Assembly: GCA_965204565.1 (NCBI GenBank)
Contig: CBDBEU010000005.1
Span: forward strand, 310,001-374,000
Length of the DNA stretch: 64,000 nt
DNA from: CBDBEU01 sp965204565
Lineage (GTDB): Bacteria; Pseudomonadota; Alphaproteobacteria; Rhizobiales; TMED25
Reading direction: 5' to 3'
The notes under the pieces are model-generated. The model did no database searches. It was not told where the DNA came from and worked only from the letters and a program-made list of their open reading frames with translations. The position numbers were made by a program, and so were the translations under genes. Below, piece after piece: positions 36,579-45,035 of the stretch; position 1 is the stretch's first letter, and each line of letters opens with the position of its first letter.

Positions 36579-37508
36579 CTAGCTGCGTCCGCTGTCAAAT
36601 GCCGCGAGCAGGCTCGCATCAAACTTGGCTCGTTCGGCCTCGACTACCGGGCCGACAGCCTCGGCGAAGGCCGCCCGCTCATCATCGCTGAGCGTAGTAA
36701 TCTCGGTGCCCACTGAGGTGAGGCGCTTGGTGCATTCATCATCAATCTCGGTGGCGAAGCGGCGCTGGGCGGCGGTTGCCTCAACCATTGCTCTATTGAG
36801 TGCCTGATGGACGCTATCAGGCCAGGAATCATAGGCCTTGGCATTTGCTAAAACCGCTGAAATGCCAAACAGATGGCCAGTCGGGGTGATGAAGCGATGA
36901 TAGCGTTCGAGCCCGTAATTGACGATATTGGTCAGCGGATTTTCCTGGGCATCGATGCTGCCGCTTTTTGCTGCTTCCCCCAGATCCTTGACGTCGATAA
37001 ATATCGGCTCGAATCCGATCGCGCGAAAGGCGTCCTGATGGATTTGGTTGCGCGCGGTACGCATCTTCAGGCTGGCGCAATCGGCCGGCGTGCGAATGGT
37101 ATGTCGGCCGTTCGACAGGTGTCGGATACCGTTGTCCCAATAGGCAAGCAGACGATAGCCGGTCTTGGCGGCGATGGCGCCTGCGAGAGCCTCGCCGATC
37201 TCACCATCAAGCAGAGAATATCCGGCTTTGCGGCCACTGATCTGGAAAGGTAGTTCGAACAGGCCGAGTTCCGACACCCGTTCGGTGAGATAACTTGAGT
37301 AGAAATAGCAGATGTCGAAATCGCCAGCCTCGAGCAAGTCGAGAATTTCAAACGCTTTGTAGCCAAGCTCGCCGATATCGGGGTCGAATTTGAATTCGAC
37401 CGCATCGCCAAGTTCACGCTTGAGTTCTGACCTCAATACTTCGACGGCGCGGGCCTGAACCGATGTTGTGGGATGGTAGCCAACGAAATGGATTTTGGTG
37501 GGAGTCAT
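36579..37508 (-). CDS. DctP-like TRAP solute-binding protein without signal peptide
   Basis: 309 residues from ATG at 37508, preceded by CAGGACC. The body is a DctP fold: FELPFQISGRKAG, YWDNGIRHLSN, CASLKMRTARNQIHQDAFRA, GSIDAQENPLTNIVNYGLE. The Arg of KMRT normally binds the substrate carboxylate. The N-terminus MTPTKIHFVGYHPTTSVQAR goes straight into the first strand, with no hydrophobic signal, and the alternative upstream start adds only MAALCFQDHV. No DctQ or DctM gene is nearby. It may be a cytoplasmic binding protein or may have lost its leader. It diverges from the EthD-like gene at 37712. Confidence 0.85.
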   Translation of the reverse strand: MTPTKIHFVGYHPTTSVQARAVEVLRSELKRELGDAVEFKFDPDIGELGYKAFEILDLLEAGDFDICYFYSSYLTERVSELGLFELPFQISGRKAGYSLLDGEIGEALAGAIAAKTGYRLLAYWDNGIRHLSNGRHTIRTPADCASLKMRTARNQIHQDAFRAIGFEPIFIDVKDLGEAAKSGSIDAQENPLTNIVNYGLERYHRFITPTGHLFGISAVLANAKAYDSWPDSVHQALNRAMVEATAAQRRFATEIDDECTKRLTSVGTEITTLSDDERAAFAEAVGPVVEAERAKFDASLLAAFDSGRS

Positions 37509-37711
37509 GACATGGTCCTGAAAACATAATGCCGCCAAGCTACCGCGTGCGAGCGGTGGTGTGATATATCACTGGCGATAATTTTTTGTCTGGCGCAAAT
37601 GACCGAGCTCTTGCGTGTTCTGCGGGCTCTACAGTGGTTCGTGCTAGATTGAACGACAGAAGAAATATCCGCCGGCGCGGTCCAAGCGCACGGGGACAGG
37701 GGAGAGACATC

Positions 37712-38452
37712 ATGGATAACGGCATCTGGTCGACTTGGTACGACTTGGCCGAGGGTGCGCGTGCGGAGCATCATCAATGGCTACACTGTACTTACCTGCC
37801 CGCACTTGTCCAGCACCCCGGCATCGCTTGGGCGGCTCACTATCAGCATGTCGGCGGCGGCGAGGCGATGCAGGCGCTGGGTGAGCGGTTGCCGCGGGGA
37901 CCAAGGGAAGAAATGGGCACCGGAACCCAATTTGTCATTCTGGTCGGTGCGGCCTCGCCGCATGTGTTCTTCAGATCGGGTTCGCCGATCTATGAAGCCA
38001 ATCAGGATTCTGAAACGCGCCGGCGATTGGCCGAGCGCGACGGTGCCAGGCCTTGTGTGTTTGTCGAGGAAGAACGGGCGACCGGGCCGGAATATGGGCA
38101 ATGCGATCCGGGCGGCACCACCGGCCCGGCGATCCAGACCGGCAGCTTTCGCGTTGCGACGCCGGAAGATGAGATCGATCTTGGCGGCTGGTATGCGCAA
38201 TATCGCCTGCCGCATATGGCCCAGATGCCGGGTGCCATGCGCACCCGCAAGCTATCGTGCATTGCCGGTTGGGCGACCCATTCGGTGCTTTATGAGTTCA
38301 CCTCGCTTGAGGCGCGGATGAAGAATTTCGAAGTGCCGCATGAAGCGCTGGCGCTGGAGGAGGGCGAGTGGACCTCGCGGGTGGTGAAATACACCATTCA
38401 TGCGCCGGGTTCGCCGACGGTCGGTCAGCGGCTGTGGCCGCCGGTGGAGTAG
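37712..38452 (+). CDS. Two-domain EthD/dimeric-alpha-beta-barrel-like protein, copy 2 (uncharacterised)
   Basis: 246 residues from ATG at 37712, with GGGGAGAG upstream. Paralogue of the gene at 26222: MDNGIWSTWYDLA, WLHCTYLPALVQHPGIAWAA, ASPHVFFRSGSPIYEANQDS, WYAQYRLPHMAQMPGAMRTR, HSVLYEFTS, and the C-terminal HAPGSPTVGQRLWPPVE. Each half resembles one ferredoxin-like EthD/DABB unit, so one chain would form the barrel that other families build as dimers. Conserved His and Trp in WLHxTYLP and Tyr in WYAxxRxP are candidate active-site residues. It diverges from the DctP-like gene. Confidence 0.75.
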   Translation: MDNGIWSTWYDLAEGARAEHHQWLHCTYLPALVQHPGIAWAAHYQHVGGGEAMQALGERLPRGPREEMGTGTQFVILVGAASPHVFFRSGSPIYEANQDSETRRRLAERDGARPCVFVEEERATGPEYGQCDPGGTTGPAIQTGSFRVATPEDEIDLGGWYAQYRLPHMAQMPGAMRTRKLSCIAGWATHSVLYEFTSLEARMKNFEVPHEALALEEGEWTSRVVKYTIHAPGSPTVGQRLWPPVE

Positions 38453-38486
38453 GACGTCAGTCGCGCACCACAGGCCAGTCGCGCGG

Positions 38487-38630
38487 TCAATTGCCAGCCT
38501 CGATCACCAGCTGCAGCGCGGCACGATTATCGGTGCCCATGGCGTTTTTGGCCTTAGTGAACAGCCGGTCCAGATCAGGGTCCGCGCGCGCGGATGAAAC
38601 AGGCAAATTCTGGGGTCAGGCGCACTCCCT
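38487..38630 (-). pseudogene. Possible 3' remnant of an unidentified gene
   Basis: A minus-strand frame ending in DPDLDRLFTKAKNAMGTDNR then AALQLVIEAGN and a TGA at 38487. It reads like a genuine C-terminus but is open upstream only to about 38630 with no start or domain. I do not recognise it. It converges on the EthD-like gene. Confidence 0.3.
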
Positions 38631-38817
38631 GCTCGCGCTCTGATCGTCTGGCAAGTTCAAGCCGGGCCGGGGTCCTCTCATGCAAGTGCGATCAGTGACA
38701 TGAGGACTTGAGATCCATCCAGCGGTGTCGGACCGGGCCGTCGACCAGGATCGCCGGATTGAAGTGTCGGGAGACAGGCAGATCAGCGTTTTCTCCCCCG
38801 GCAACGGCAGTCTCGAT

Positions 38818-40048
38818 CTACGCCAGATATTCCATCGCTTTACAGAACAGAAGATTGGGATAGCACTTGGGAAGCACGATGTATTTCCAAGCGTAGAGCA
38901 TAGAAGAAAGGCCATAGAGAATCTTGGTTGTGCTGTTTTCCCGCCAGAATGCTTGACCGAGGTCCCATTCGGCGTCGGCGCAGTCGCCATCAGATACTAG
39001 GTTGTCGTGGACCAAGCTTGACATGAGATTCACATTTCGATTCAGGGCTGCCTTTTGGGGGCGGCCTTGGGCGAGCGGATTGGTGTAACGGATGAGGAAT
39101 GGGCGCTGATCGGGCCGCTGTTGGCGCCACATGAGATTCACATTGGAGCGCGGTCGCGGGTGCCGTCCTGCACAGGACAACCGCCTGTATTTCGAAGGCA
39201 TGATGTGGATCGCGCGAACCGGAGCGCAGCGGCGGCCTCTGCGGGATGGCTATGGCAAGTGGAACAGCATTTTCCGACGCTACCGAAGATGGGTCACGAC
39301 CGGCGTGTTCGATGCGATGCTCGAGACGCTGGCCGAACTAGCGGGACGCGATGCCACCGCCGACATGATCGATAGCACGGTGGTTCGAGCACATCATTGT
39401 GCCGTCGGCATAAAAAGGGGGCTCAGCAAACAGAGGGGCCTGGCCGGTCGCGCGGCGGCTTTACGACCAGGCTCCACACGAGGTGCGATGCCAGAGGCCT
39501 CCCGCCCGGCTTTGTGCTGACACCTGGCCAAGCGCACGATGTGCAGGGCTTTGCACCGCTGTTCCGCATGATGACCGACCGCATTGAGGCGTTCCTCGCA
39601 GATCGCGGCTATGATGCCGATGCTATCCGCTAGGAAATCGCCGCCGCAGGCGTCGAAGCGGTGATCTCTGCAAAGAGCAATCGTCTTGCCCCCATCACGC
39701 ACGACCGGGCCAAATACAAATGGCGCAATCTCGTCGAGCGGTTGTTCAACAAACTCAAGAACTGGCGCAGGGTCGCCACCCGCTACGACAAAACCAAAGA
39801 GTCCTACCCTGGCTTCGTCGCCATCGCATCAATCAAACTCTGGATACCCCTTGTCCACGACAACCTAATTGTTTGTATTCCGACAGTGCAGATTCATCAA
39901 AGAGCTCTTCTGGAGGCGGAAACACAAGGTCTTTGATTGCCGAGCTGTAGCGGTCTTGGGAGAGATAATAAGTGTCAATATGTTGTGCCTGAGACGGTGC
40001 GAAAGTCGCAAGCACGAATACGGAGGAGATACCAACAAGGAGCGTCAT
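38818..40048 (-). pseudogene. Small exported protein gene split by IS5
   Basis: From ATG at 40048 the frame gives a Sec signal (MTLLVGISSVFVLATFAPSQ, then AQ) and HIDTYYLSQDRYSSA up to SEYKQL at the IS5 border (39866). On the other side, from 38997, the same phase gives VSDGDCADAEWDLGQAFWR, YGLSSMLYAWKYIVLPKCYP, FCKAMEYLA and a TAG at 38818. Removing the IS (39000-39865) and one TA copy joins both parts in frame into a 120-residue protein, so the insertion interrupted one gene. The mature protein has three Cys and no domain I recognise. Confidence 0.8.
39000..39865 (+). mobile_element. IS5-family element (IS427-like), full-length but defective
   Basis: 866 bp bounded by GGTTGTCGTGGACCA and its reverse complement TTGTCCACGACAACC, flanked by a TA duplication (38998-38999 and 39866-39867). 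The transposase is in two phases (orfA with DMIDSTVVRAHHCAVGIK; orfB with RSRGGFTTRLHTRCDARGLP and KYKWRNLVERLFNKLKNWRR). orfB has a TAG at 39631 directly after DADAIR, and the N-terminus carries the same HEIHIG insertion as the copy at 23728. It therefore probably moved with transposase supplied in trans. Confidence 0.92.
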
Positions 40049-40211
40049 TTTCCAATACGTACAATATTTTATACGATTGTTTATGCATTGAAACAGATCT
40101 GTCATCGAAAATTTATCCCCGCCCTCATTCCATCACAGAAAATAAGCATCGGCCTTGCAGTGATAGGAGTGAACGTCATGGCCGACGATACAGGAGAATT
40201 GTGAAAACGGA

Positions 40212-40742
40212 TTGTCAACAACATTGATCGAACCGACGATCGAGAAAGGAACACAGGAGAACTCGCTGAAAACGCTACGCAGACAGCTTGATCAGCTTCA
40301 AGCGGATTTACGGGGTGAAGGGTCAAGACTGAGTGCTTTGGAAAGGCCTTCCCCTATGCGCAACCTGCCGCGCCTTGTAATGCCGCCCACGGTTAGCGTT
40401 GGAACGTCGGTAATTGATGCTATTGAACGCGCGCGCGCCATTGCAGCAGTAGAAGGAACAATCAATCAGCTTCGCGCCCGGATCAGGAACGTGCAGTCCA
40501 AAATCGATCAGGCTGAGTGCCGTATCCAGGAAAAAGAACGCCTGATCCGGCAATCGCAAGGCTCGTTCAACCAGCACGATTGCTTCAGTCTGGGTTTCAG
40601 CCACGAGATGCCGAATGCGAGGTGGGGCTTGAGCGGGCCAAGAGCGTTATTCGATCTGACAGAATCAGATCGGCGCTCTTGCTTTTTGTTTTTGCCGCAT
40701 CATCTGATCGCCTGGCTTTACTTCGGCCCGATGATGCTCTAG
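40212..40742 (+). CDS. Hypothetical coiled-coil protein
   Basis: Starts at TTG 40212 and reads NSLKTLRRQLDQLQADLRGE and AVEGTINQLRARIRNVQSKI to QEKERLIRQ, two clear heptad stretches (about residues 18-45 and 75-115). The last ~55 residues run through a terminator-like hairpin and have no coding character, so the true stop may be earlier and the frame broken near 40560. No signal peptide or known domain. Possibly a partial or decaying gene. Confidence 0.4.
   Translation: MSTTLIEPTIEKGTQENSLKTLRRQLDQLQADLRGEGSRLSALERPSPMRNLPRLVMPPTVSVGTSVIDAIERARAIAAVEGTINQLRARIRNVQSKIDQAECRIQEKERLIRQSQGSFNQHDCFSLGFSHEMPNARWGLSGPRALFDLTESDRRSCFLFLPHHLIAWLYFGPMML
40641..40692 (+). terminator. Rho-independent terminator-like hairpin
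   Basis: AGAGCG ... CGATCTGA-CAGAA-TCAGATCG-G-CGCTCT forms a long interrupted stem (40641-40679) followed by TTGCTTTTTGTTTTT on the plus strand. It fits termination of rightward transcription. The palindrome also resembles a repeat family common between genes in Hyphomicrobiales. Confidence 0.65.
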
Positions 40743-41629
40743 CGCTCCACCAGATTGTCGAACACCTCATAAAGATGCGAGAAGTCGGTGTCGGCCATGC
40801 CTTGGCCAAGCGCGTGGGCCAGCAGTTCGGCAGTCATGTCGCCAAACGGCGTCGGCGCGCCGATGCGATGGGATATTTCAGCTCCCATGCGCACGTCCTT
40901 TTCCAAATTGGCGACGCGCGACCGAGCATCCCAGGTGCCGGACAATATGTGCTTTGGAAAACGCACCTCGGAGCTATAGCTCCTGGCATTGCCGGCGTTG
41001 AACACATCGATCACGGTCTTGGGGTCGATGCCGAAACGTTCGGCAGCGCGCACGCCCTCGCAATTGGCGAGGAACATGGTGTGCAGTACCATATTGTGAA
41101 TGAGTTTCAGCGCGTGGCCAGCGCCTTGCGGGCCGACATGGAAGATGCGGTTTGTAAAGCAGTCGAACAGATCGGTGCAGCGTTCAATCGCGGTGGCATC
41201 GCCGCCGATCATTAGCGTCAAGGTGCCGGCATCTGCACCGGCTGCGCCACCGGTCATGCCGCAATCAATATAGGTGACGCCGCGTTCGCTGGCCAGGGCA
41301 GCCAGCCTGCCGCTTTCGCCGGGATCAGATGTGGTGAGGTCAAGAATGATGCCGCCAGAGGTAATCTCGCCCAACATAGCGCCGTTGCCAGTCAGACAGG
41401 ACTCGATCTCCTTGGTGCTCGGCACCACGAAAACGAAACGTTTGCAGGCAGTGGCGATTTGAGCAGGCTCGCCAACGGTCACATCATTGCGGTTTTCAAA
41501 CGGCTTGCGTGCGTCTTCACTGGGATCCCAGGCAGCACCAAGGAGCCCGGCCTCGTCCAGATGGCGGGCGATGCCGCTGCCCATCCGGCCAAGGCCGAGG
41601 ACGGCGGTGTCACGAAGCTGCATGCTCAC
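40739..41629 (-). CDS. 3-hydroxyisobutyrate dehydrogenase-like NAD(P) oxidoreductase
   Basis: 296 residues from GTG at 41629, which overlaps the cupin stop by 4 bases. Beta-hydroxyacid dehydrogenase signatures: TAVLGLGRMGSGIARHLDEA at the start, substrate motif DCGMTGGAAGADAGTLTLMI, and catalytic Lys in GAGHALKLIHN. Members oxidise 3-hydroxyisobutyrate, tartronate semialdehyde or related beta-hydroxyacids, or reduce semialdehydes. Coupled to the cupin, it is a strong candidate for a late step of the island's pathway. Confidence 0.93.
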   Translation of the reverse strand: MSMQLRDTAVLGLGRMGSGIARHLDEAGLLGAAWDPSEDARKPFENRNDVTVGEPAQIATACKRFVFVVPSTKEIESCLTGNGAMLGEITSGGIILDLTTSDPGESGRLAALASERGVTYIDCGMTGGAAGADAGTLTLMIGGDATAIERCTDLFDCFTNRIFHVGPQGAGHALKLIHNMVLHTMFLANCEGVRAAERFGIDPKTVIDVFNAGNARSYSSEVRFPKHILSGTWDARSRVANLEKDVRMGAEISHRIGAPTPFGDMTAELLAHALGQGMADTDFSHLYEVFDNLVER

Positions 41630-42036
41630 ACCGTGACCTTGTCGCCTTGCGAGAGATGATCGACGGTCTTGCCGGTCTCGGTGAAGGTCCGTGTCACGTG
41701 AGTGGCGCCGTAGATCCAGAGGATTGTCAGCGGTCCTTCGCCGACATTATTGAAGCGGTGGGGCACTTCGGCGGGAATGTAGGAGGTATCCATCGGCTTT
41801 AGCAGGGTTTTGACGCCGCCGCATTCGACTTCCGCGTCACCCTCGATAATCAGCACTTGCTCACAGCAATCGTGATGATGCATGGGGGCGGCACGGCCTG
41901 TCGGGAAGGTGGTAAAGCCGGATGTGAAAATCGTTCCGTCGGCATTGTCCTTGCCGAACAGAAGTGCGGTCGATACACCGTCGCCGCGGTCAAAATTGGG
42001 CCGGTCCTCGAATTTGACGATTGTTGCACCACTCAT
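41626..42036 (-). CDS. Small cupin-domain protein
   Basis: 136 residues, single cupin. Metal motif 1 is PMHHHDCCEQVLIIEGDAEV (three His and a Glu) and motif 2 PAEVPHRFNN. Metal-binding residues are complete. Single cupins in catabolic clusters act as dioxygenases, isomerases or lyases. Its stop overlaps the start of the dehydrogenase by 4 bases, implying coupled translation and a shared pathway; the DUF1330 gene lies 54 bp upstream on the same strand. Confidence 0.88.
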   Translation of the reverse strand: MSGATIVKFEDRPNFDRGDGVSTALLFGKDNADGTIFTSGFTTFPTGRAAPMHHHDCCEQVLIIEGDAEVECGGVKTLLKPMDTSYIPAEVPHRFNNVGEGPLTILWIYGATHVTRTFTETGKTVDHLSQGDKVTV

Positions 42037-42090
42037 GATCGGTTATCCATTGTGTCGTTTATTGAATGACGGTCTGAAACAAATTTCGCT

Positions 42091-42381
42091 TTAGACGCCA
42101 TCGACGATGACAATTTCCGCATCACCGCCGCCGCCCTTGCGATGAGCTGCTGCTGCTTGATAAGCGTCAGAGGAATGGCAGGCAACCGCGTCGGCCATGG
42201 TTGGGAACTCTGCAACCACAAATCTGGTGAAATGTTCGGAGCCTTCCATAACCTGGAATGGGCCGCCACGGGCGAGAAAGCGTCCACCAAATTGAGCGAC
42301 AATATCGCCAGCGACATCGACGTAACGCTTGTAAGCGGCTGGATCATTAATTTTGGCGCGGGCAATCCAGTAAGCGGGCAT
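42091..42381 (-). CDS. DUF1330-family protein
   Basis: 96 residues from ATG at 42381, the usual start MPAYWIARAKINDPAAYKRY of this family, followed by GRFLARGGPFQVMEG, RFVVAEFPTMADAVACHSSD and AYQAAAAHRKGGG. DUF1330 adopts a dimeric ferredoxin-like (DABB) fold related to that suggested for the EthD-like proteins in this island. Biochemical role unknown. Probably first gene of the DUF1330-cupin-dehydrogenase operon, divergent from the Ldh-family gene. Confidence 0.9.
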   Translation of the reverse strand: MPAYWIARAKINDPAAYKRYVDVAGDIVAQFGGRFLARGGPFQVMEGSEHFTRFVVAEFPTMADAVACHSSDAYQAAAAHRKGGGGDAEIVIVDGV

Positions 42382-42515
42382 GGGTTTCTCCGGTAAAAAT
42401 GACGGTTGGTGGCTCGCGGCTCTGGTCTCACTTGTTGTACAAGAGCCGGCGACATTGCCGCCAGCCGGCAATGCATCTTGCTGAATTATTATAGAGATGT
42501 GAGGGGAACAAGCCC

Positions 42516-43571
42516 ATGAGCGAGACCAGCCGGCGTGTTAGCGCCGATAGACTGGCGAATTTCATTACAAATGCGCTGAAGGTTGCAGGATTGGCGGCAG
42601 AGGATGCTGTGAAGGTTGGCCATCTGATGTCCGAATGCGACGTCATTGGTGGCGATGCCCACGGCGTCTTTCGGCTATCTCAATATGTCCGTCGGCTAAG
42701 GGCAGGCGGCTACAATCCAATTCCCAATATACGTATTGCCAGCGAACGCACGGCAATGGCGCTAATTGATGGTGACAATGCCATGGGCCATCTGGTGATG
42801 AGCCGGGCCGCCGAGATTGCCATTGAAAAAGCAAAGACCACCGGTATTGCGTGGGTGGGCGCGCGGTACTCAAACCATGCAGGGCCAGCCGCGATTTATG
42901 CCCGCCTGCCGCTCGCGCGCAACATGATTGGCGTTTATGTGGCGGTTGGCAGCGCCAATCATCTGCCACCTTGGGGCGGCACGGAAATGCTGCTGTCGAC
43001 CAATCCAATTGCAATTGCGGTGCCGGCCCATGAGCGCCCGCCCATCGTGCTGGATATGGCAACGACGGTTGCAGCCTATGGCAAGGTCAAGACCCATGCC
43101 CAGCGCGGCGAAGCGATGCCCGAGGGTTGGATGATCGACCGCCAGGGCAAACCTCTGACCGATGCCAGCCGGTCGGGCGATGGCTTTCTGCTGCCGATTG
43201 GCGGCCCAAAGGGCTACGGGTTATCGCTGATGTTTGGCATTCTAGCCGGCACGCTGAACGGTGCGGCGTTTGGTCGTGATGTGGTTGACTTCAATGCCGA
43301 TGACACATCGATCACCAATACCGGGCATTTCATTCTTGCGGTCGATATTGAGGCTTTCTGCGACGTTGATGATTTCAAACGCGAAATTGACGCTGTGTGG
43401 TCGGAAATGAAAAGCTCGCCACTGTTGCCGGGTTTTGAGGAAATCCGGCTGCCGGGTGAACGTTCCCACCAGGTTGAGGTTGACCGGCGGGCCAACGGAG
43501 TTCCGATCCATACGGCCCTCGACAAGGCGCTCGGTGCGCTTGCCGGGGAATTGGAGATTGAAGCCCTGTGA
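42516..43571 (+). CDS. Malate/L-lactate/ureidoglycolate dehydrogenase family (Ldh2) enzyme
   Basis: 351 residues. Family signatures: SECDVIGGDAHGVFRLSQYV near residue 40, catalytic His in GARYSNHAGPAAIYA, STNPIAIAVPAHE, and GGPKGYGLSLMFGILAG. These NAD(P)-dependent enzymes interconvert 2-hydroxy and 2-oxo acids using a fold unrelated to classical lactate dehydrogenase. It diverges from the DUF1330 operon and closes the island. Its stop codon lies inside the first arm of the terminator hairpin at 43564. Confidence 0.93.
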   Translation: MSETSRRVSADRLANFITNALKVAGLAAEDAVKVGHLMSECDVIGGDAHGVFRLSQYVRRLRAGGYNPIPNIRIASERTAMALIDGDNAMGHLVMSRAAEIAIEKAKTTGIAWVGARYSNHAGPAAIYARLPLARNMIGVYVAVGSANHLPPWGGTEMLLSTNPIAIAVPAHERPPIVLDMATTVAAYGKVKTHAQRGEAMPEGWMIDRQGKPLTDASRSGDGFLLPIGGPKGYGLSLMFGILAGTLNGAAFGRDVVDFNADDTSITNTGHFILAVDIEAFCDVDDFKREIDAVWSEMKSSPLLPGFEEIRLPGERSHQVEVDRRANGVPIHTALDKALGALAGELEIEAL

Positions 43572-43609
43572 GGACGGGAGAAAGCCGGGGCTGTGCCGTC
43601 CTCACAGGG
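43564..43609. terminator. Bidirectional-type hairpin over the Ldh2 stop codon
   Basis: CCCTGTGAGGACGG (43564-43577) and CCGTCCTCACAGGG (43596-43609) are perfect 14-bp complements with an 18-base spacer. Before the IS insertion at 43624, the Wzt gene ended about 50 bp to the right on the opposite strand, so this stem would have served both converging genes. Confidence 0.7.
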
Positions 43610-44029
43610 ATTTCATTCAACTAGGGTCCGGCCCCGATAACCGTCTTCCCGATTTGATCTGAGGATGGTTCATTGCCTCCGATGAAGGAGGTAACGAGAT
43701 GTATGATTCCTTCTGGTTTTCCGATTTTCAGCGGGCCCGGATCGCGCCGCTTCTGCCGACCGATATGCGCGGCAGGAAGCGCGTTGATGATCGTCCTGTG
43801 CCGAGCGGGATCGTCCATGCGCTGCGCCGTGGGGCGGTCGCCGGGCCGACTGCGCCGATATCCACGGGCCGAAGAAGACGCTCTGCAACCGCTTCGTCCG
43901 CCGGGCTGAGCGCGGTATACGGGAAGGTATCTTCAGCGCTTCGGCAGGCGCTGAGGATACGCTTGGACGCCCTGAAAACCCCTTGGCTTTGAGCGTGTTG
44001 GCGTGATTCCGTGGGGATCTCAGCGACGG

Positions 44030-45035
44030 AGGGTACCGATGGCTGCACAGCGCGGGTTGTTCGATCCGGATGAGCGCTACGCGGCGTTATCGAAGGCGGG
44101 AGATCCGCTGGAGCGGCTTGCAGGGGGTATCGACTTCGAGCTCTTCCGGCCAGAGTTGCCGGCCAGAGTTGGATGCGACGCTTGATCGTTCCGATGGCAG
44201 GCAAGGCGGGCGCCGGACGAGACGACCGTCCGGCGGTTCCGGGAAGCCCTGGTGCGGACCGGCGCAGTGGAGAAACTCTTCGCCCGGTTCGACGCGCATC
44301 TTAAGGACGCCGGATATCTCGCCCGGATATCCCGCCATGGGCGGGCAGATCGTCGATGCCACCACCGTGGCGGCCCCGCGCCAGCGCATGACCGATGCCG
44401 AGCAGGAGATCGTCAAGAGCGGGGGCATCCCGCCTGATTGGCAGGCCAATCCCCGGAAACCGGCGCAAAAGGATCGCGACGCGCGTTGGACGCTCAAGCC
44501 AGGGCGCAGGAAGACGCGCCCGGACGGGCATGGCGACGGGCGCAATCGCCACGCCGGTGTTCGGCTGCAAATCCCATATCAATGCCGACCGGCGCCACGG
44601 CTTCGTCCGGACATGGATCGTCACCGACGCCGCCCGGCATGACGGACGCGTACCGGGCGGGCTTCCGGATCAGGCGAACACCGGCTCGACTGCACACCGG
44701 CTCGACTGTCTGGGCGGACACGGCGTATCGGTCGCAGAAGAACGAGAAGAAAATCGCCGGGGCCGGGCTGACCTCGAAGGTCCATTTCCGCCGCCCGCCC
44801 GGCAAGCCGATGCCCGTGCATCACGACAGGGCGAGGGCCAGGATCGGCATGGCCAGGATCGCAGTCAACATGAGACGGCTCCTGTTCCGGGAGCGCAAAG
44901 GCGCCGTGGCATAGCCCGGCCCCGGCGAAACCAAATCCAGAACCACAACCCAGTCAAAGGGCCGATCCGCATCGCGGCCGTAAATGCGCTCTCGTCACCC
45001 GATTCCAGGCAGCAGACACAAGGGGGTCTTCAGGG
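44030..45035 (+). mobile_element. Nested degraded IS5-family element (second type)
   Basis: Transposase in fragments across three frames: RGLFDPDERYAALSKAGDPL, FELFRPELPA, then RFREALVRTGAVEKLFARFD, MGGQIVDATTVAAPRQRMTD, KSHINADRRHGFVRTWIVTD, TVWADTAYRSQKNEKKIAGA, and AVNMRRLLFRERK. Compared with the fragment at 28976, this copy lacks the block SKVRSAIEHPFAGMKARMGL, so the region around the catalytic Glu is deleted. Tandem repetition of GAACACCGGCTCGACTG-like sequence near 44677-44705 marks a small local duplication. Confidence 0.8.
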
